Origin: Gammaproteobacteria bacterium
GTDB lineage: Bacteria; Pseudomonadota; Gammaproteobacteria; Burkholderiales; Gallionellaceae
Direction of reading: 5' to 3'
Assembly (NCBI GenBank): GCA_018820925.1
Contig: JAHJNJ010000034.1
Span: 1 to 64,000 of the forward strand
Length of the DNA: 64,000 nt
Part shown: piece by piece, positions 25,507 through 35,586 of the stretch
How the letters are laid out: each line of letters starts with the position of its first letter
Numbering within the stretch: the stretch's first letter is position 1
Position numbers and translations under genes: made by a program
Notes under the pieces: generated by a model
Seen by the model: only the letters and a program-made list of their open reading frames with translations
Databases searched by the model: none
What the model was told of the DNA's origin: nothing

Positions 25507-26226
25507 ATGTCTTCACCCGATACAAACAATCTTGCAGTACTAGTTGATGCAGATAATGCTCAGGCATCTGTCATAACCGAACTTCTGGCTGAAGTAGCAA
25601 GGTACGGTACCGCGACAATTAAACGTGCCTACGGTGATTGGACAACGCCGAATCTAGCTGGCTGGAAGGATGTCCTGCATGTTCATGCGATTCAACCTAT
25701 CCAACAGTTCAGATATACAACTGGGAAGAACGCAACAGACTCCGCACTGATCATTGAGGCAATGGACCTGCTGCACGGCGGGAAAGTGGACGGATTCTGC
25801 CTAGTCTCGTCGGATAGTGACTTTACTCGTCTTGCTACAAGAATTCGTGAAGCCGGATTGTCGGTCTATGGGTTTGGCGAACAGAAGACACCAAAGCCTT
25901 TCGTAGCTGCTTGTGACAAGTTCATCTTCACAGAAATTCTTCGCAAGCCTGCTCCTGGAATTCCCGCGGAAGTATCTACGCAAGTTCTTCTTAAGCCCCT
26001 CTTAAATTCAGCCATTGCTGCTGCGGCACAAGACGATGGGTGGGCGCTGCTGGCTGTAGTAGGTGGCTTGCTACTGAAGGCCGATCCATCATTTGATCCT
26101 CGCAACTTTGGCTTCAAGAAGCTTGGTGAGTTGGTTAAAGCACAGCCATATCTTGAAGTGAAATCGACTTCTTCTAACGAAGGCTCCCAGATCGCACACA
26201 TCACAGTTCGCGTAAAGGAAACCTAA
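25507..26226 (+). CDS. NYN-domain ribonuclease with LOTUS/OST-HTH domain
   Basis: 239 aa. The N-terminal 140 residues form a LabA/DUF88-type NYN (PIN-like) domain with the acidic metal site AVLVDADNAQ, GKNATDSALIIEAMDLLHGG and CLVSSDSDFTRLATRIREAG. The C-terminal segment (LLNSAIAAAAQDDGWALLAV then FDPRNFGFKKLGELVKA) is an OST-HTH/LOTUS RNA-binding domain. Combination proteins of this kind are thought to act on RNA. It is monocistronic here. Whether it serves defence or housekeeping cannot be seen. Confidence 0.9.
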   Translation: MSSPDTNNLAVLVDADNAQASVITELLAEVARYGTATIKRAYGDWTTPNLAGWKDVLHVHAIQPIQQFRYTTGKNATDSALIIEAMDLLHGGKVDGFCLVSSDSDFTRLATRIREAGLSVYGFGEQKTPKPFVAACDKFIFTEILRKPAPGIPAEVSTQVLLKPLLNSAIAAAAQDDGWALLAVVGGLLLKADPSFDPRNFGFKKLGELVKAQPYLEVKSTSSNEGSQIAHITVRVKET

Positions 26227-26957
26227 TATAACGTTCGATGTGGCAGATATGAAACAAATGCGATTGTTCGAAAAACTTGGAACCGGACATTCCACTTGGC
26301 CGCGCCGACCCCATTTTCAAGAAATCGCCGCAGTTCGCAATGGCCAAATTTCTGTCTTCAGGAAGACGATCAGCAAGTCAGGCGACATTCAGTCGGCTAA
26401 CTTGCATCTGACACGGCACAGTGCGTTGTAGTGTGGGCAACAATAGTCCGTTGACGCGGGGGTGCCACTTCATGTTACCGCAGAAATTATGTCCAGCTCA
26501 CATTTGCATCAAACCCTGCAATGCCGCTTACCTCCTGCCTCTCAGCATAATCCACACCAAAACTTCACATAATCGCGAGCTGTGCATAATCGGCCCAGCG
26601 GTCAGTCGCAGTCTGCCAGAAGGATGTCTCCTTCCACTTTCGGTCATTTGTTTCCAAATTATGAACGGACCAAGCGCTACGTATTATTGGGGTTGTTATA
26701 GAAATGAGAGGAACGATAAAGCTTGTGAATCGGCGTATTACGTGACATACATGAATATTTAAACAATAATCACGATTACCTCACAACGAATGCCGCGTCC
26801 CAAATTCATGCTCGGCCACGAGCCGGTCGGAACAAGACCAAACATTCGGAATGAACTCTGTCGTATAAAGCTCGTGTGGCCAACTCGGACACAAGGCAGT
26901 TCAGTTATAACCTGACATCGCCGCGCCGCGGAGACAACTGTTGGCAACGTCATCGAC
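26227..26957. other. Gene-free stretch upstream of the defence operon
   Basis: Two open frames of 63 and 113 codons exist, but their products lack domain character, ribosome sites or sensible codon use, so I do not call them. The region presumably holds the promoter of the defence operon. No clear terminator or repeat was seen. Confidence 0.5.
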
Positions 26958-28772
26958 ATGGAGATTCGAGTGGCAGCAAAGATCAAACGTCTTCATATCC
27001 TGCGCTATCGAGGCATCCGAGAGCTGACTTGGCGGCCAAGCTCTGGACTCAACTTGCTGCTCGGCGGTGGCAACGTTGGCAAGACGACCCTCCTAGAGGC
27101 TATCGGCCTGCTGCTGAACCCGACCACGAGCTACACCTTGGCGGACTCGGACTACTTCGGTCGTCGCGTCGAAGACGAGTTTCTGATCGAGGCGGTCATG
27201 GCTCTCCCATGCGAGGTCAATCGCCAGCCAGGCATGGCTTGGCCATGGGAGTGGAATGGTCAGGACGCGATACTCGCTGGGGTCGAGGCGCTGGACGATT
27301 CGGCAGCACCTGGTGCTGCCCGGCCGTCGGTGTATAAGATCCGGGTTCGCGGCACGGCGGATCTTGAGCTTGTCTACGAGATCGTCCAGCCCGATGACAA
27401 CGTTGGTGCGTTTTCGGCAGGGCTGCGCCGCGAGATTGGACTCGTGCGGCTGCTTGGGGACGATCGCAATGACCGGGACCTAAGGCTAATACAGGGATCC
27501 AACCTTGATAGGTTAATAAATGACCGTGGGCTGCGTGCGCGGCTTGGGCACGAACTTGCCGCCGACTCCGTCGATCGCCACTTGGACGCAGAGCCGCGTG
27601 CCCGCCTGCAACTTCTCGACGAGCAGTTTGTGGCACGCCGACTGCCAACCCAGCTTGGCCTGGCGTTCACTGGTAGCGCTGGCCAGTCGATCAACGCACT
27701 GATTGGCCTCACTGCGGACAAGGAAGGGGTGGTGCTGCCGCTCGCGACCTGGGGTGCTGGCACTCGCCGCCTTGCTGCACTGGCGATCGGCGACTCCCTG
27801 CAAGATGGCCATCCGATCACACTTATCGATGAACTTGAGCGCGGGCTTGAGCCGTACCGCCAGCGCCAGCTTATCCAACGAATTGCTGCGGGGCAGGGGC
27901 AGACCTTTGTCACCACCCACAGCGCCTCGGTCCTGAGCGCCGCTATGGGTGCATCTGTCTGGTATGTCGACACCGAAGGCCAAGTTGGCGAGCTCCCGAC
28001 CGACAAGATTTCTCGACATCTGGCTCGGGATCCGGAGGCCTTCTTGGCGCGGCTCTCGATCGTCGCCGAAGGCGCGACCGAGGTCGGGTTCCTTCGAGAA
28101 CAACTCGATCATGCCCTTCCCGGCTGGAGGGACCTAGGGGTGCACGTCACCGATGGTGGTGGCAATGACGATGCTCTGGCACTCCTTGAAGCACTGTCGC
28201 TCGGCGGCGTGAAGTTCGGCGGCTTCGTCGATAATGAGAACCGCCACGCTGGGCGCTGGCGCGCGGTGAAGGAACGCGTGCGGCAGCTCGTGTTCCAGTG
28301 GGGGGAAGGAAACATGGAGCAGAACATCATCCCGATGTTTCCCGCTGGACAGATCCGAGCACTGATTGAGGATCCGGCCGAGGAAAAAACGGGGCTGCGC
28401 ATGCGCACGCTCGCTGACAGATTGGAGACGGCAGAGACGACCTTTGATGCGTTGACCGCGCGAGCGCGAGAGCGCCTTGGCGCGGGCGCCGATCAGTGGA
28501 CCCACCCGCTGATTCCCTGGATCATTGACGCGGCATCGGGCAAGGTGCCGGACGCCCTCCAGGATGCACCACCAGCGCAGCGCAATCCCTTCAAGGGGCA
28601 TGCGTCGGCTTGGTTCAAAAGCATTGAAGGCGGGCACGAGCTTGCCCGAAAAGTACGTGCTTCGGATGTTTGGGACCAGCATCTGGGGGAGCTCCTGAGG
28701 CCATTCTTAGAAGCGGTTGTGCAGACTCAGGCGGAGCCTGCCCCGATTGCGCATCGGGAAAATGGCGAGTGA
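26958..28772 (+). CDS. gajA: Gabija-type OLD-family ATPase/nuclease (GajA)
   Basis: 604 aa. The N-terminal ABC-type ATPase has Walker A LLGGGNVGKTTLLEAIG and Walker B-like LIDELERGLEPYRQRQ with the H-loop TFVTTHSASVLSA. From about residue 365 a TOPRIM nuclease domain follows (IVAEGATEVGFL with the metal Glu, then GGGNDDALALLEA and FVDNENRH). This is the OLD/GajA plan and the size matches GajA. GajA is an endonuclease activated when phage replication depletes nucleotides. Its gene overlaps the helicase start by GTGA. GC content is clearly higher than in upstream genes, suggesting transfer. Confidence 0.88.
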   Translation: MEIRVAAKIKRLHILRYRGIRELTWRPSSGLNLLLGGGNVGKTTLLEAIGLLLNPTTSYTLADSDYFGRRVEDEFLIEAVMALPCEVNRQPGMAWPWEWNGQDAILAGVEALDDSAAPGAARPSVYKIRVRGTADLELVYEIVQPDDNVGAFSAGLRREIGLVRLLGDDRNDRDLRLIQGSNLDRLINDRGLRARLGHELAADSVDRHLDAEPRARLQLLDEQFVARRLPTQLGLAFTGSAGQSINALIGLTADKEGVVLPLATWGAGTRRLAALAIGDSLQDGHPITLIDELERGLEPYRQRQLIQRIAAGQGQTFVTTHSASVLSAAMGASVWYVDTEGQVGELPTDKISRHLARDPEAFLARLSIVAEGATEVGFLREQLDHALPGWRDLGVHVTDGGGNDDALALLEALSLGGVKFGGFVDNENRHAGRWRAVKERVRQLVFQWGEGNMEQNIIPMFPAGQIRALIEDPAEEKTGLRMRTLADRLETAETTFDALTARARERLGAGADQWTHPLIPWIIDAASGKVPDALQDAPPAQRNPFKGHASAWFKSIEGGHELARKVRASDVWDQHLGELLRPFLEAVVQTQAEPAPIAHRENGE

Positions 28773-30292
28773 GCGACGCGTCTGTCTCTGAGGCGCTGCG
28801 CTCGAACGCGAACCGCGTTGTTGTCGAGGCGCCGGCAGGCACCGGCAAGACATTCCAGGCGGCCAGCTACGCCCGGCATGCGGCCATAGAGCTCTGCAAA
28901 GGACAAAAGGTCCTGATCTTGGCGCACACCCACGCCGCTTGTGGCGTCTTCTCGTCAAGGACTGCGGATCTTGGTCGGCGCTTGGAGATCGGGACCATAG
29001 ACTCGCTGGTGGCGACGATTGCAAAGGTCTACCACCGAGCACTCAATTTGCCGGCGGACATCCCTGCGTGGTCGATTGAGCGCGGGGCCGACTGCTATCC
29101 CGAACTGGCCAGACGTGTGCGCCTCCTGCTCGACCGTTCGCCCGGTGTCGCTGGTGCCATGGTGGAGCGACACCCAGTGGTGATCTGTGACGAGCACCAG
29201 GACGCCAGTGCCGATCAACACGGGATAGTTGAAGCCCTCGCGCGGGCGGGCGCCCGGATGCGTTTTTTCGGTGACCCAATGCAGGCCATCTTCACCGTTG
29301 GGCGGGAGAGGGAGGCGCAGTTGCGCCGCTGGCAGGAACTCATCGCGGCCTCAGACTCGAATGAGCCGTTGGACACCGCCCACCGCTGGGCTGTTGGCTC
29401 GCCGGAACTTGGCGCTTGGGTCCTTGAACAGCGAGAGCGGCTACGCGCCGGCGACGTTGTGGACCTTCGAGGTGGCTTTCCTCGAGGGCTGCAGGTGTTC
29501 CGCGCTGACAACCGGGCACCTCGATATGGCGGATTTCAGTTGGACGCGGATGTGCGTCGCCCGATCAACGCGTTCGTTCGAAACAGTCCAAACCACTTAG
29601 TGCTGACCCCTCACAACGCGACCGTGCTTGGACTCAACGCATTCTTCGGCTGGCGAATCCCTATCTGGGAGGGGCACACCAGAGACGCGCTGAGCAACCT
29701 CCTGTCTACCTGCCGACGTAGCGCTGGCGATCCGGTGGCTCTTGGCAAGGCAATGTGCATATTCCTTGAGGTTGTGGGGAAAGGCTTCTCGGCGACAGCC
29801 TATGGCAACCGCCTGATCCAAGAGCTGGAGACTAAATGCGTCAAGCCGAGCCGCGGAAAGCCCGCTGAGATTCAGTCGATTGCGCACCTGATCCTGCAGG
29901 AACCAAACCACGTTGGTGTCGGTGCCGCGATCAATCGGGTCCATCACCTGATGCGTACCAGCCAGCACTTCGGTGACATTCGGATCGACCTGAGCCAGGA
30001 GTTCGCTGAGGCGCGTCAGATTCAGATGGACCCAGAGATCAGCACGGTACTTGCAAGGCAGGCGCATAAGCGCGGCACGCGACATACCGAGATGCCGCCA
30101 AGGGTCATTAGCACGATCCACAAGTCGAAGGGACTCGAAACCGTCAACGCGATCGTTCTCCCCTGTGACGCAAATACCCTCGCGAACAACGAGAAGAACC
30201 GCTGCCTGCTCTACGTGGCCATGAGCAGGGCCTGCGAATCGCTGGCATTGGTGGTGCCGCAAGTCAATCCTTCGCCGCTCTTCTTGGTTTAG
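28769..30292 (+). CDS. gajB: Gabija-type UvrD-like helicase (GajB)
   Basis: 507 aa from a GTG start overlapping the gajA stop. Superfamily 1 helicase motifs appear in order: Walker A VEAPAGTGKT, motif Ia LAHTHAACGVFS, motif II VVICDEHQDAS, motif III FFGDPMQAIF, motif V VISTIHKSKGLETVNAIVLP and motif VI LYVAMSRACESL. The middle of the protein is poorly conserved with UvrD, as is usual for GajB. GajB is the partner of GajA in the Gabija phage-defence complex. Confidence 0.87.
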   Translation: MSDASVSEALRSNANRVVVEAPAGTGKTFQAASYARHAAIELCKGQKVLILAHTHAACGVFSSRTADLGRRLEIGTIDSLVATIAKVYHRALNLPADIPAWSIERGADCYPELARRVRLLLDRSPGVAGAMVERHPVVICDEHQDASADQHGIVEALARAGARMRFFGDPMQAIFTVGREREAQLRRWQELIAASDSNEPLDTAHRWAVGSPELGAWVLEQRERLRAGDVVDLRGGFPRGLQVFRADNRAPRYGGFQLDADVRRPINAFVRNSPNHLVLTPHNATVLGLNAFFGWRIPIWEGHTRDALSNLLSTCRRSAGDPVALGKAMCIFLEVVGKGFSATAYGNRLIQELETKCVKPSRGKPAEIQSIAHLILQEPNHVGVGAAINRVHHLMRTSQHFGDIRIDLSQEFAEARQIQMDPEISTVLARQAHKRGTRHTEMPPRVISTIHKSKGLETVNAIVLPCDANTLANNEKNRCLLYVAMSRACESLALVVPQVNPSPLFLV

Positions 30293-30386
30293 CTGACGCT
30301 TGCGAGCGCCGACGTTCTCATCAACTCGCCCAAGTGAACCTCTGCAGCGCCTTGACAACGCGCCAGACATCGTGTCTGCTCGGGGC

Positions 30387-31484
30387 ATGGCTGGCATCTA
30401 CACGCTTAACGCACGAGGCAACGTGATGCTCCCAGTTCTCCGGGACCACTACGCTTGGACCGATGCGCGAACCTTCCATGAAATCCAGCGCTTCCACAGC
30501 GATTTTCTCGACATCCTTCGCGCGAAGGGCATCGACTATTCGTCGTTGAGAAGTGCATTGACCCCGCAATCGACGAAGCATGAGGTGGCGTTTCTCTTTG
30601 ACGAGCGACGCTGCGACGACACGTTCGTTCCGGGCGTGGAATGCGCGGACGCGCTGTTCAGGGTTCTCGATCGCGAAACGACGCACAGCATTCTTGGCGG
30701 TGAGCTGATCGATAATCGGGACGAGATCGCACGGCCGCTGCTTCGCCGTTCAGCGGTTGTCGCCAAGGATCTGAACTTCAAGCATCCATGCTTCTGCTAT
30801 GTCCTCTACGTTAACAACCTCTCCGAGAGCCACGTCGCCACCATCGTCCGCAAGCTGCGGGTGCACAAGGCCTATCTCGGTTACGTTCCTTGCTCATACG
30901 CAAGCTTGGCGAAGACTTTTGTGTCGATGCACCTCATGAACCTCGTGATCAAGCAGGGCGACTCCGTCATTCTCGGGCATGAAGATGACCGACCGAATAC
31001 CGAGAACCACAACCTGCATCTTCATGACTACACGGCACTCGGCCTCCGGCTGAAGAGCCTTCAGTCGATGTACTTCAACACTTTCCTGTCCTACAAGCCG
31101 GAGTGGATACTGATGGAGGAGTCGGACGACGATCTTGAAATCGCGCTGCGGGCGATGTCCAGGGCCGTTGCCCCTCTCTCCGAGTTCACGGTTGTCATCG
31201 CTGACGACAAGTTCGAGAAGTACCTAAAGACCTCGAAGCTCGGGAAACTGAAGAAGGCTGGCCTCGCCGCCTTGAGCAAGGAACAGCTGGAGGCGGCGAT
31301 CCGCGAAAAGATACGGATGAACTACCTGTACAACATGGAATGGGTAGATAGGCCCACGCACCAGCTTAGCAAGTTCAACATCATGCTGGAATTCCCAAGG
31401 CTGGACGGATACCCGGAGCGCATGATCGTTGTTCTCGAATACAGGCCTGCCGAGCGCGTGCTGCGGCTGGTGACGGTTTCGTGA
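30387..31484 (+). CDS. Unrecognised third gene of the Gabija-like operon
   Basis: About 365 aa from ATG (MAGIYTLNARGNVMLPVL); a TTG start eight bases after the gajB stop would extend it to 394. It follows on the same strand with the same GC-rich codon use. The protein is soluble, alpha/beta, with CFCYVLYVNNLSESHVATIV, a Leu/His-rich TENHNLHLHDYTALGLRL and a charged helical region before the end. No known domain is apparent and canonical Gabija has only two genes. It may be an accessory factor, a regulator or an unrelated passenger. Confidence 0.75.
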   Translation: MAGIYTLNARGNVMLPVLRDHYAWTDARTFHEIQRFHSDFLDILRAKGIDYSSLRSALTPQSTKHEVAFLFDERRCDDTFVPGVECADALFRVLDRETTHSILGGELIDNRDEIARPLLRRSAVVAKDLNFKHPCFCYVLYVNNLSESHVATIVRKLRVHKAYLGYVPCSYASLAKTFVSMHLMNLVIKQGDSVILGHEDDRPNTENHNLHLHDYTALGLRLKSLQSMYFNTFLSYKPEWILMEESDDDLEIALRAMSRAVAPLSEFTVVIADDKFEKYLKTSKLGKLKKAGLAALSKEQLEAAIREKIRMNYLYNMEWVDRPTHQLSKFNIMLEFPRLDGYPERMIVVLEYRPAERVLRLVTVS

Positions 31485-31852
31485 GCGGGCAAGGCCCGGC
31501 GCGAAGGCTAAGCCCTTCCCGGCCACCAATTCTTGGACGGCAAGAAGAGAATCGTCGTCACGGATCGGTCGGCTCCAATGATGGGAGCTCGCGTTCGATA
31601 AGTGAACAAGCTGCCGTTTAAGGTGATCGCCTGCAAGGGCAGCTAACAGTTGTATTTCTGCCAGATTCAGCCAATCAGTCGAATGGCGGCAATGGCCTGA
31701 ATATCTGACAATGCCCGGACTACTACACCGTAGTTAAGGTCAAAGCATATTTCGTTGAACAGCAAGAACTTCCGTCGGAAAAAAGCTGCCGAAAAGCTGC
31801 CAACACCATGTCTTTCCATGCCATTTTTTAGGCATTGTGCAGTTTTGTGTTA
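31485..31852. other. Gene-free stretch between defence operon and tRNA-Ser
   Basis: No plausible gene. A short imperfect duplication (AAAAAGCTGCCGAAAAGCTG region near 31780-31800) is visible, and the stretch ends at the terminator of tRNA-Ser. A junction of integrated and core DNA could lie here, but no duplicate of the tRNA end was found in the window. Confidence 0.5.
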
Positions 31853-31853
31853 A

Positions 31854-31882
31854 CAAAAAAGCCGCTAATAATTAGCGGCTTA
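31854..31882 (-). terminator. Rho-independent terminator of tRNA-Ser
   Basis: Perfect stem AGCCGCTAAT / ATTAGCGGCT with one-base loop, followed on the minus strand by TTTTTTG. It stands 13 bases past the CCA of the tRNA. Confidence 0.85.
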
Positions 31883-31894
31883 ATGCAATATTGC

Positions 31895-31985
<91 letters not shown>

Positions 31986-32026
31986 GGAAGGGCGCGCAGG
32001 ATAAACTAGATCGACTTTTCCCGCAA

Positions 32027-32788
32027 TCAAAAATGATCGCGCCATTCGCGCAAGGCAGTAAATACGGCAAGTTCGCCGGTGTCTACCAGGCCGCGATCCT
32101 GCAGGGTGCGGATGAGTTCGGGGCTGGTGCAGCGCAGGTAGGGGTTGGTGGCTTTTTCCAGGGCGATGCTGAACGGGACGGTTGGGCGTTTTGCCCGGCG
32201 CAGGGCTCGGGTTTCCTCGATACGGCGCTGGATATCCGGATTGCTCGGCTCGCAGGCTTGCGCGAAGGGCAGGTTGTAGGCGGTGTATTCGTGGGCGCAA
32301 TAGACCAGCGTATCGCCGGGCAGGGCGGCCAGGCGCTGCAGCGAATGGTGCAACTGGGCGGGCGTTCCCTCGAAAGTTCGGCCGCAACCCGCGCCGAACA
32401 TTATGTCGCCGCAAAACAGAATGCCCGGTGCGATGAATACGATGTGGCCTTCGAAGTGGCCTGGCGTCTCGATGATGTCGAATTCGATGTCCAATACATC
32501 AAGTTTCAGGTGATCGCCTTCGCGTAAGTCGTGGGTAATATGGGGATTCTTTGGATGGCTTCGCCCATACACCGGCACGTTATATACTCCGCGCAGTTCT
32601 TCGATGCCGTCAACGTGGTCGTGGTGGCGGTGGGTGCACAGGATCGCGTCCAGTTGCAGGTCGTTCCGGCGCAGGAAATCCAATACGGGCGCGGCTTCGC
32701 CCGGATCGACGATGACGGCATGGCGTTCATGCTGGAGTAACCAGATGTAGTTATCTTCCAGAGCGGGGATGGCGGTGATGGTGAGCAT
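32027..32788 (-). CDS. gloB: Hydroxyacylglutathione hydrolase (glyoxalase II)
   Basis: 253 aa metallo-beta-lactamase fold enzyme that hydrolyses S-D-lactoylglutathione to lactate and glutathione. The metal site reads CTHRHHDHVDG, with further ligands in ETPGHFEGH, FCGDIMF and YCAHEYT. The second His of the usual THxHxDH is replaced by Arg-His spacing that keeps the required ligands. The C-terminal helical domain ends in LREWRDHF, normal for GloB. It is divergent from the methyltransferase gene with 18 bases between starts. Confidence 0.95.
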   Translation of the reverse strand: MLTITAIPALEDNYIWLLQHERHAVIVDPGEAAPVLDFLRRNDLQLDAILCTHRHHDHVDGIEELRGVYNVPVYGRSHPKNPHITHDLREGDHLKLDVLDIEFDIIETPGHFEGHIVFIAPGILFCGDIMFGAGCGRTFEGTPAQLHHSLQRLAALPGDTLVYCAHEYTAYNLPFAQACEPSNPDIQRRIEETRALRRAKRPTVPFSIALEKATNPYLRCTSPELIRTLQDRGLVDTGELAVFTALREWRDHF

Positions 32789-32806
32789 GATATTGATGGG
32801 AATCCG

Positions 32807-33556
32807 ATGCCATATTGTAAGTTAACTGTACTCAGTTTGAACGAGTGGTTCGCCGGCGAGCAGGCGAACTATGTGCTGAAACATGAGCAGGACTATTTCG
32901 ATCACACGGTGAGCGATATATTCGGTTTCAACGCGTTGCAGATGGGGTTGCCGGAACATGATTTTCTGCGCAACAGCCGCATGCCGCTGCGTTTCACTGC
33001 GGGTAACCAGCCCAGCAACAAGGTACGTTTATGTTGCGACGAGTTGCCGTTTGCCAGCGACAGCCTGGATTTGGTGGTGTTGCCGCACGTGCTGGAATTT
33101 GCGGAAAACCCGCACCAGATTATCCGCGAAGTGGCACGGGTGCTCAGGCCGGAGGGAAACCTCATCATCAGCGGATTCAACCCGTTCAGCTTGTGGGGGT
33201 TGCGCCGCGCCTTGGGTCGCAAGCAAGGCTATCCGTGGCGCGGACGCTTCATCAGGTTGCCGCGCCTGAAGGACTGGCTGGCCTTGCTGGGCTTCGAGGT
33301 GGCGGGCGGGCGCTTTGCCGCGTATGCACCGCCGCTGAACCAGGCGAAATGGCTGGAGCGCTTCGCCTTTATGGAAAAGGCGGGCGACCGCTGGTGGGCG
33401 GTGAGCGGCGGTGTGTATTTTCTGCATGCGATCAAGCGTGTGCACGGGATGCGTCTGATCGAACCGAAGTGGAAGAATGGGCTGGTGAGCAAGTTGCTGC
33501 CGGCAACGCCAAAATTGAACAACAGAATCAGCCAGAAAACGAACGACCAACAATGA
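32807..33556 (+). CDS. SAM-dependent methyltransferase, type found beside gloB
   Basis: 249 aa class I methyltransferase of the short type. The SAM-binding core is compact ([20 protein letters not shown] then [20 protein letters not shown] and [17 protein letters not shown]). The substrate is unknown; this family is regularly located between gloB and rnhA in beta- and gammaproteobacteria. Its stop overlaps the start of rnhA (ATGA), so both are probably in one transcript. Confidence 0.88.
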   Translation: MPYCKLTVLSLNEWFAGEQANYVLKHEQDYFDHTVSDIFGFNALQMGLPEHDFLRNSRMPLRFTAGNQPSNKVRLCCDELPFASDSLDLVVLPHVLEFAENPHQIIREVARVLRPEGNLIISGFNPFSLWGLRRALGRKQGYPWRGRFIRLPRLKDWLALLGFEVAGGRFAAYAPPLNQAKWLERFAFMEKAGDRWWAVSGGVYFLHAIKRVHGMRLIEPKWKNGLVSKLLPATPKLNNRISQKTNDQQ

Positions 33557-34014
33557 ACAGCATGCAAGAAGTAGTGGAAATTTTCACCGACGGCGCCTGC
33601 AAGGGCAACCCGGGCGTGGGCGGATGGGGCGCGCTGCTGCGTACCAAGGGCAAGGAGCGCGAACTGTTCGGCGGCGAAGCACACACCACCAACAACCGCA
33701 TGGAACTGCTGGCGGCGATCTCCGCGCTGGAGGCGTTGACCCGCCATTGCCATGTGCGTCTGCATACCGACTCCAAATACGTACAGCAGGGCATCAGCGA
33801 ATGGGTGCATGGCTGGAAACTGCGCGGCTGGAAAACCTCCGACAAGAAACCGGTGAAGAACGAAGACCTGTGGCGCAGGCTGGATGCATTGGCCGGGCAG
33901 CACAAGGTCGAGTGGGTATGGGTCAAGGGCCACGCCGGGCATGACGGCAACGAACGCGCCGACCAGCTTGCCAATCGCGGCGTGGAATCGGTGCAGGGAG
34001 GCGGCAATGCGTAA
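33553..34014 (+). CDS. rnhA: Ribonuclease HI
   Basis: 153 aa. Catalytic acidic residues are visible in [13 protein letters not shown] (Asp), [13 protein letters not shown] (Glu), [11 protein letters not shown] (Asp) and [13 protein letters not shown] (His and Asp). The enzyme removes RNA from RNA-DNA hybrids. The ATG overlaps the methyltransferase stop, and dnaQ starts within its last codons, giving a tight three-gene unit. Confidence 0.96.
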   Translation: MNSMQEVVEIFTDGACKGNPGVGGWGALLRTKGKERELFGGEAHTTNNRMELLAAISALEALTRHCHVRLHTDSKYVQQGISEWVHGWKLRGWKTSDKKPVKNEDLWRRLDALAGQHKVEWVWVKGHAGHDGNERADQLANRGVESVQGGGNA

Positions 34015-34708
34015 GGTGGTACTGGACACGGAAACCACGGGCCTCGATCCCAAGCAGGGGCATCGCATCATCGAAGTCGCGGCCATCGAAATGGATGGGC
34101 GCAAGGTATCCAAACGCACTTTTCACCGCTACCTCAATCCGGAACGCGAGATCGACGAAGGCGCGGCGGCCGTGCACGGTCTTACGCTGGACCGTTTGCT
34201 GGACGAACCCAAGTTCGCGGAGGTTGCCCCCGCTTTCCTGGAATTCATCGCCAGTGCGGAGCTCATCATTCACAACGCGCCGTTCGATATCGGTTTCCTC
34301 AACGCGGAGCTGGCACTGGCCGGATTGCCGTCGCTGAACAATCAGGTGACCGATACCCTGAAAGTCGCCAAGGAGTTGCATCCGGGCAAGAAGAACAACC
34401 TGAATGCCTTGTGCGACCGTTACCAGATCGACAATTCGCACCGCACGCTGCACGGCGCGCTGCTGGATACCGAATTGCTGGCAGAGGTGTACCTGGCGAT
34501 GACGCGCGGGCAGGAAAGCCTGCTCGGCGAGGAAAGCGGGGATGAGGATGGCGTCCAATTCGCGGCCAACGGGGAAGCAATTCATTTGAGCGTTCGGCTC
34601 CTGCCGGCCAGCGAAGACGAACTGGCGCTGCATTGCGCGCAACTGGAAGAGATCGAAAAAGCGAGCAAGGGAGCATGCGTGTGGAAACGGCTGGACGAAC
34701 AGGTTTGA
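34007..34708 (+). CDS. dnaQ: DNA polymerase III epsilon subunit (proofreading exonuclease)
   Basis: 233 aa DnaQ-type exonuclease. Exo[13 protein letters not shown], Exo[15 protein letters not shown] and ExoIII-epsilon [19 protein letters not shown] provide the four acidic residues and the His. The C-terminal tail is the linker and alpha-subunit-binding segment. It begins inside the end of rnhA (8-base overlap), the conserved arrangement. Confidence 0.95.
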   Translation: MRKVVLDTETTGLDPKQGHRIIEVAAIEMDGRKVSKRTFHRYLNPEREIDEGAAAVHGLTLDRLLDEPKFAEVAPAFLEFIASAELIIHNAPFDIGFLNAELALAGLPSLNNQVTDTLKVAKELHPGKKNNLNALCDRYQIDNSHRTLHGALLDTELLAEVYLAMTRGQESLLGEESGDEDGVQFAANGEAIHLSVRLLPASEDELALHCAQLEEIEKASKGACVWKRLDEQV

Positions 34709-35586
34709 TTTTAAAGTGGTCGAAGCGGCTGCGCTGGGGTCTCATATTGGCGGTACTTGCCTATCTCGGCGTTTGCATCAATATGTGGGCGACACAGCGC
34801 CAGCGCATCTTTGAACCGCAGGCGCAGTTCCAAACCACGCCCAACCGGCTCGGCCTGAAATTCGAGGAAGTGCATATCCCGTCGGGCAGTGGGGCAGACC
34901 AGGGCGATCTGTATGCTTGGTGGATCCCGGCAGAAAACGCCGATGCACCGACCCTGCTATATCTGCATGGCAACGCCTTTAACATCGGTGCCGCACATTC
35001 TTTGGATAATGCGCAACGCATGCACGGCATGGGCTACAACCTGTTGCTGGTCGATTATCGCGGTTATGGAAAAAGCACGGGCGGCGCGCCCTCCGAATCC
35101 AAAGTATATGAAGATGCGGAGTCGGCATGGCGTTACCTGACGTTGCAACGCAAGATCGCGCCTAAACGCATCTTCATCTTCGGGCGCTCGCTGGGCGGCG
35201 CGATTGCCATCAACCTGGCCCTGTTCCACCCGAACGGGGGCGGAGTCATCGTCGAAAACACGTTCACGTCGTTGATGGACATTGCCGAGAGCAAATACCC
35301 TTACTTGCCGGTCGATCTGCTGCTGAACCAGCGCTTCGATTCGATCAGGAAAATCAGGCGCCTGAAAATTCCGTTGCTCGTCATCCACGGTACGTGGGAT
35401 ACGCACGTGCCCTATCAGATGGGGCAGCGGCTTTTTGAGAGCGCGCCGCAACCGAAATTCCTGAAACTGATCGAAGGCGGCGAGCACGGGAATTGCGACC
35501 TGGTGGCGCCGCTCGAATATCGCGCCGCAGTGACGGAATTCGTTCAGCGCGATACGCGCGGCAGCGATGAACCCAAAACAGACTGA
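34675..35586 (+). CDS. Membrane-anchored alpha/beta hydrolase
   Basis: About 303 aa. An N-terminal transmembrane helix (WGLILAVLAYLGVCINMWA) anchors an alpha/beta-hydrolase domain with oxyanion strand LLYLHGNAFNIG, nucleophile elbow FGRSLGGAIAI, Asp in HGTWDTHVP and His in EGGEHGN. It belongs to the BEM46/YfhR-like group; substrate unknown. The start overlaps dnaQ by 34 bases and AAGGGAG precedes the chosen ATG. The flavoprotein gene begins before its stop. Confidence 0.85.
   Translation: MRVETAGRTGLILKWSKRLRWGLILAVLAYLGVCINMWATQRQRIFEPQAQFQTTPNRLGLKFEEVHIPSGSGADQGDLYAWWIPAENADAPTLLYLHGNAFNIGAAHSLDNAQRMHGMGYNLLLVDYRGYGKSTGGAPSESKVYEDAESAWRYLTLQRKIAPKRIFIFGRSLGGAIAINLALFHPNGGGVIVENTFTSLMDIAESKYPYLPVDLLLNQRFDSIRKIRRLKIPLLVIHGTWDTHVPYQMGQRLFESAPQPKFLKLIEGGEHGNCDLVAPLEYRAAVTEFVQRDTRGSDEPKTD

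Noticed and set aside
26240-26762. Two frames of 63 and 113 codons before the defence operon
   Set aside because: Unconvincing composition and no ribosome site; left as non-coding.
28769-30292. Alternative that the nuclease/helicase pair is a generic OLD plus UvrD pair
   Set aside because: The overlap, order, sizes and motif sets fit Gabija best, though other two-gene OLD/helicase systems cannot be fully excluded without searches.
33229-34119. 296-codon minus-strand frame opposite the methyltransferase and rnhA
   Set aside because: Antisense shadow of two recognised genes.
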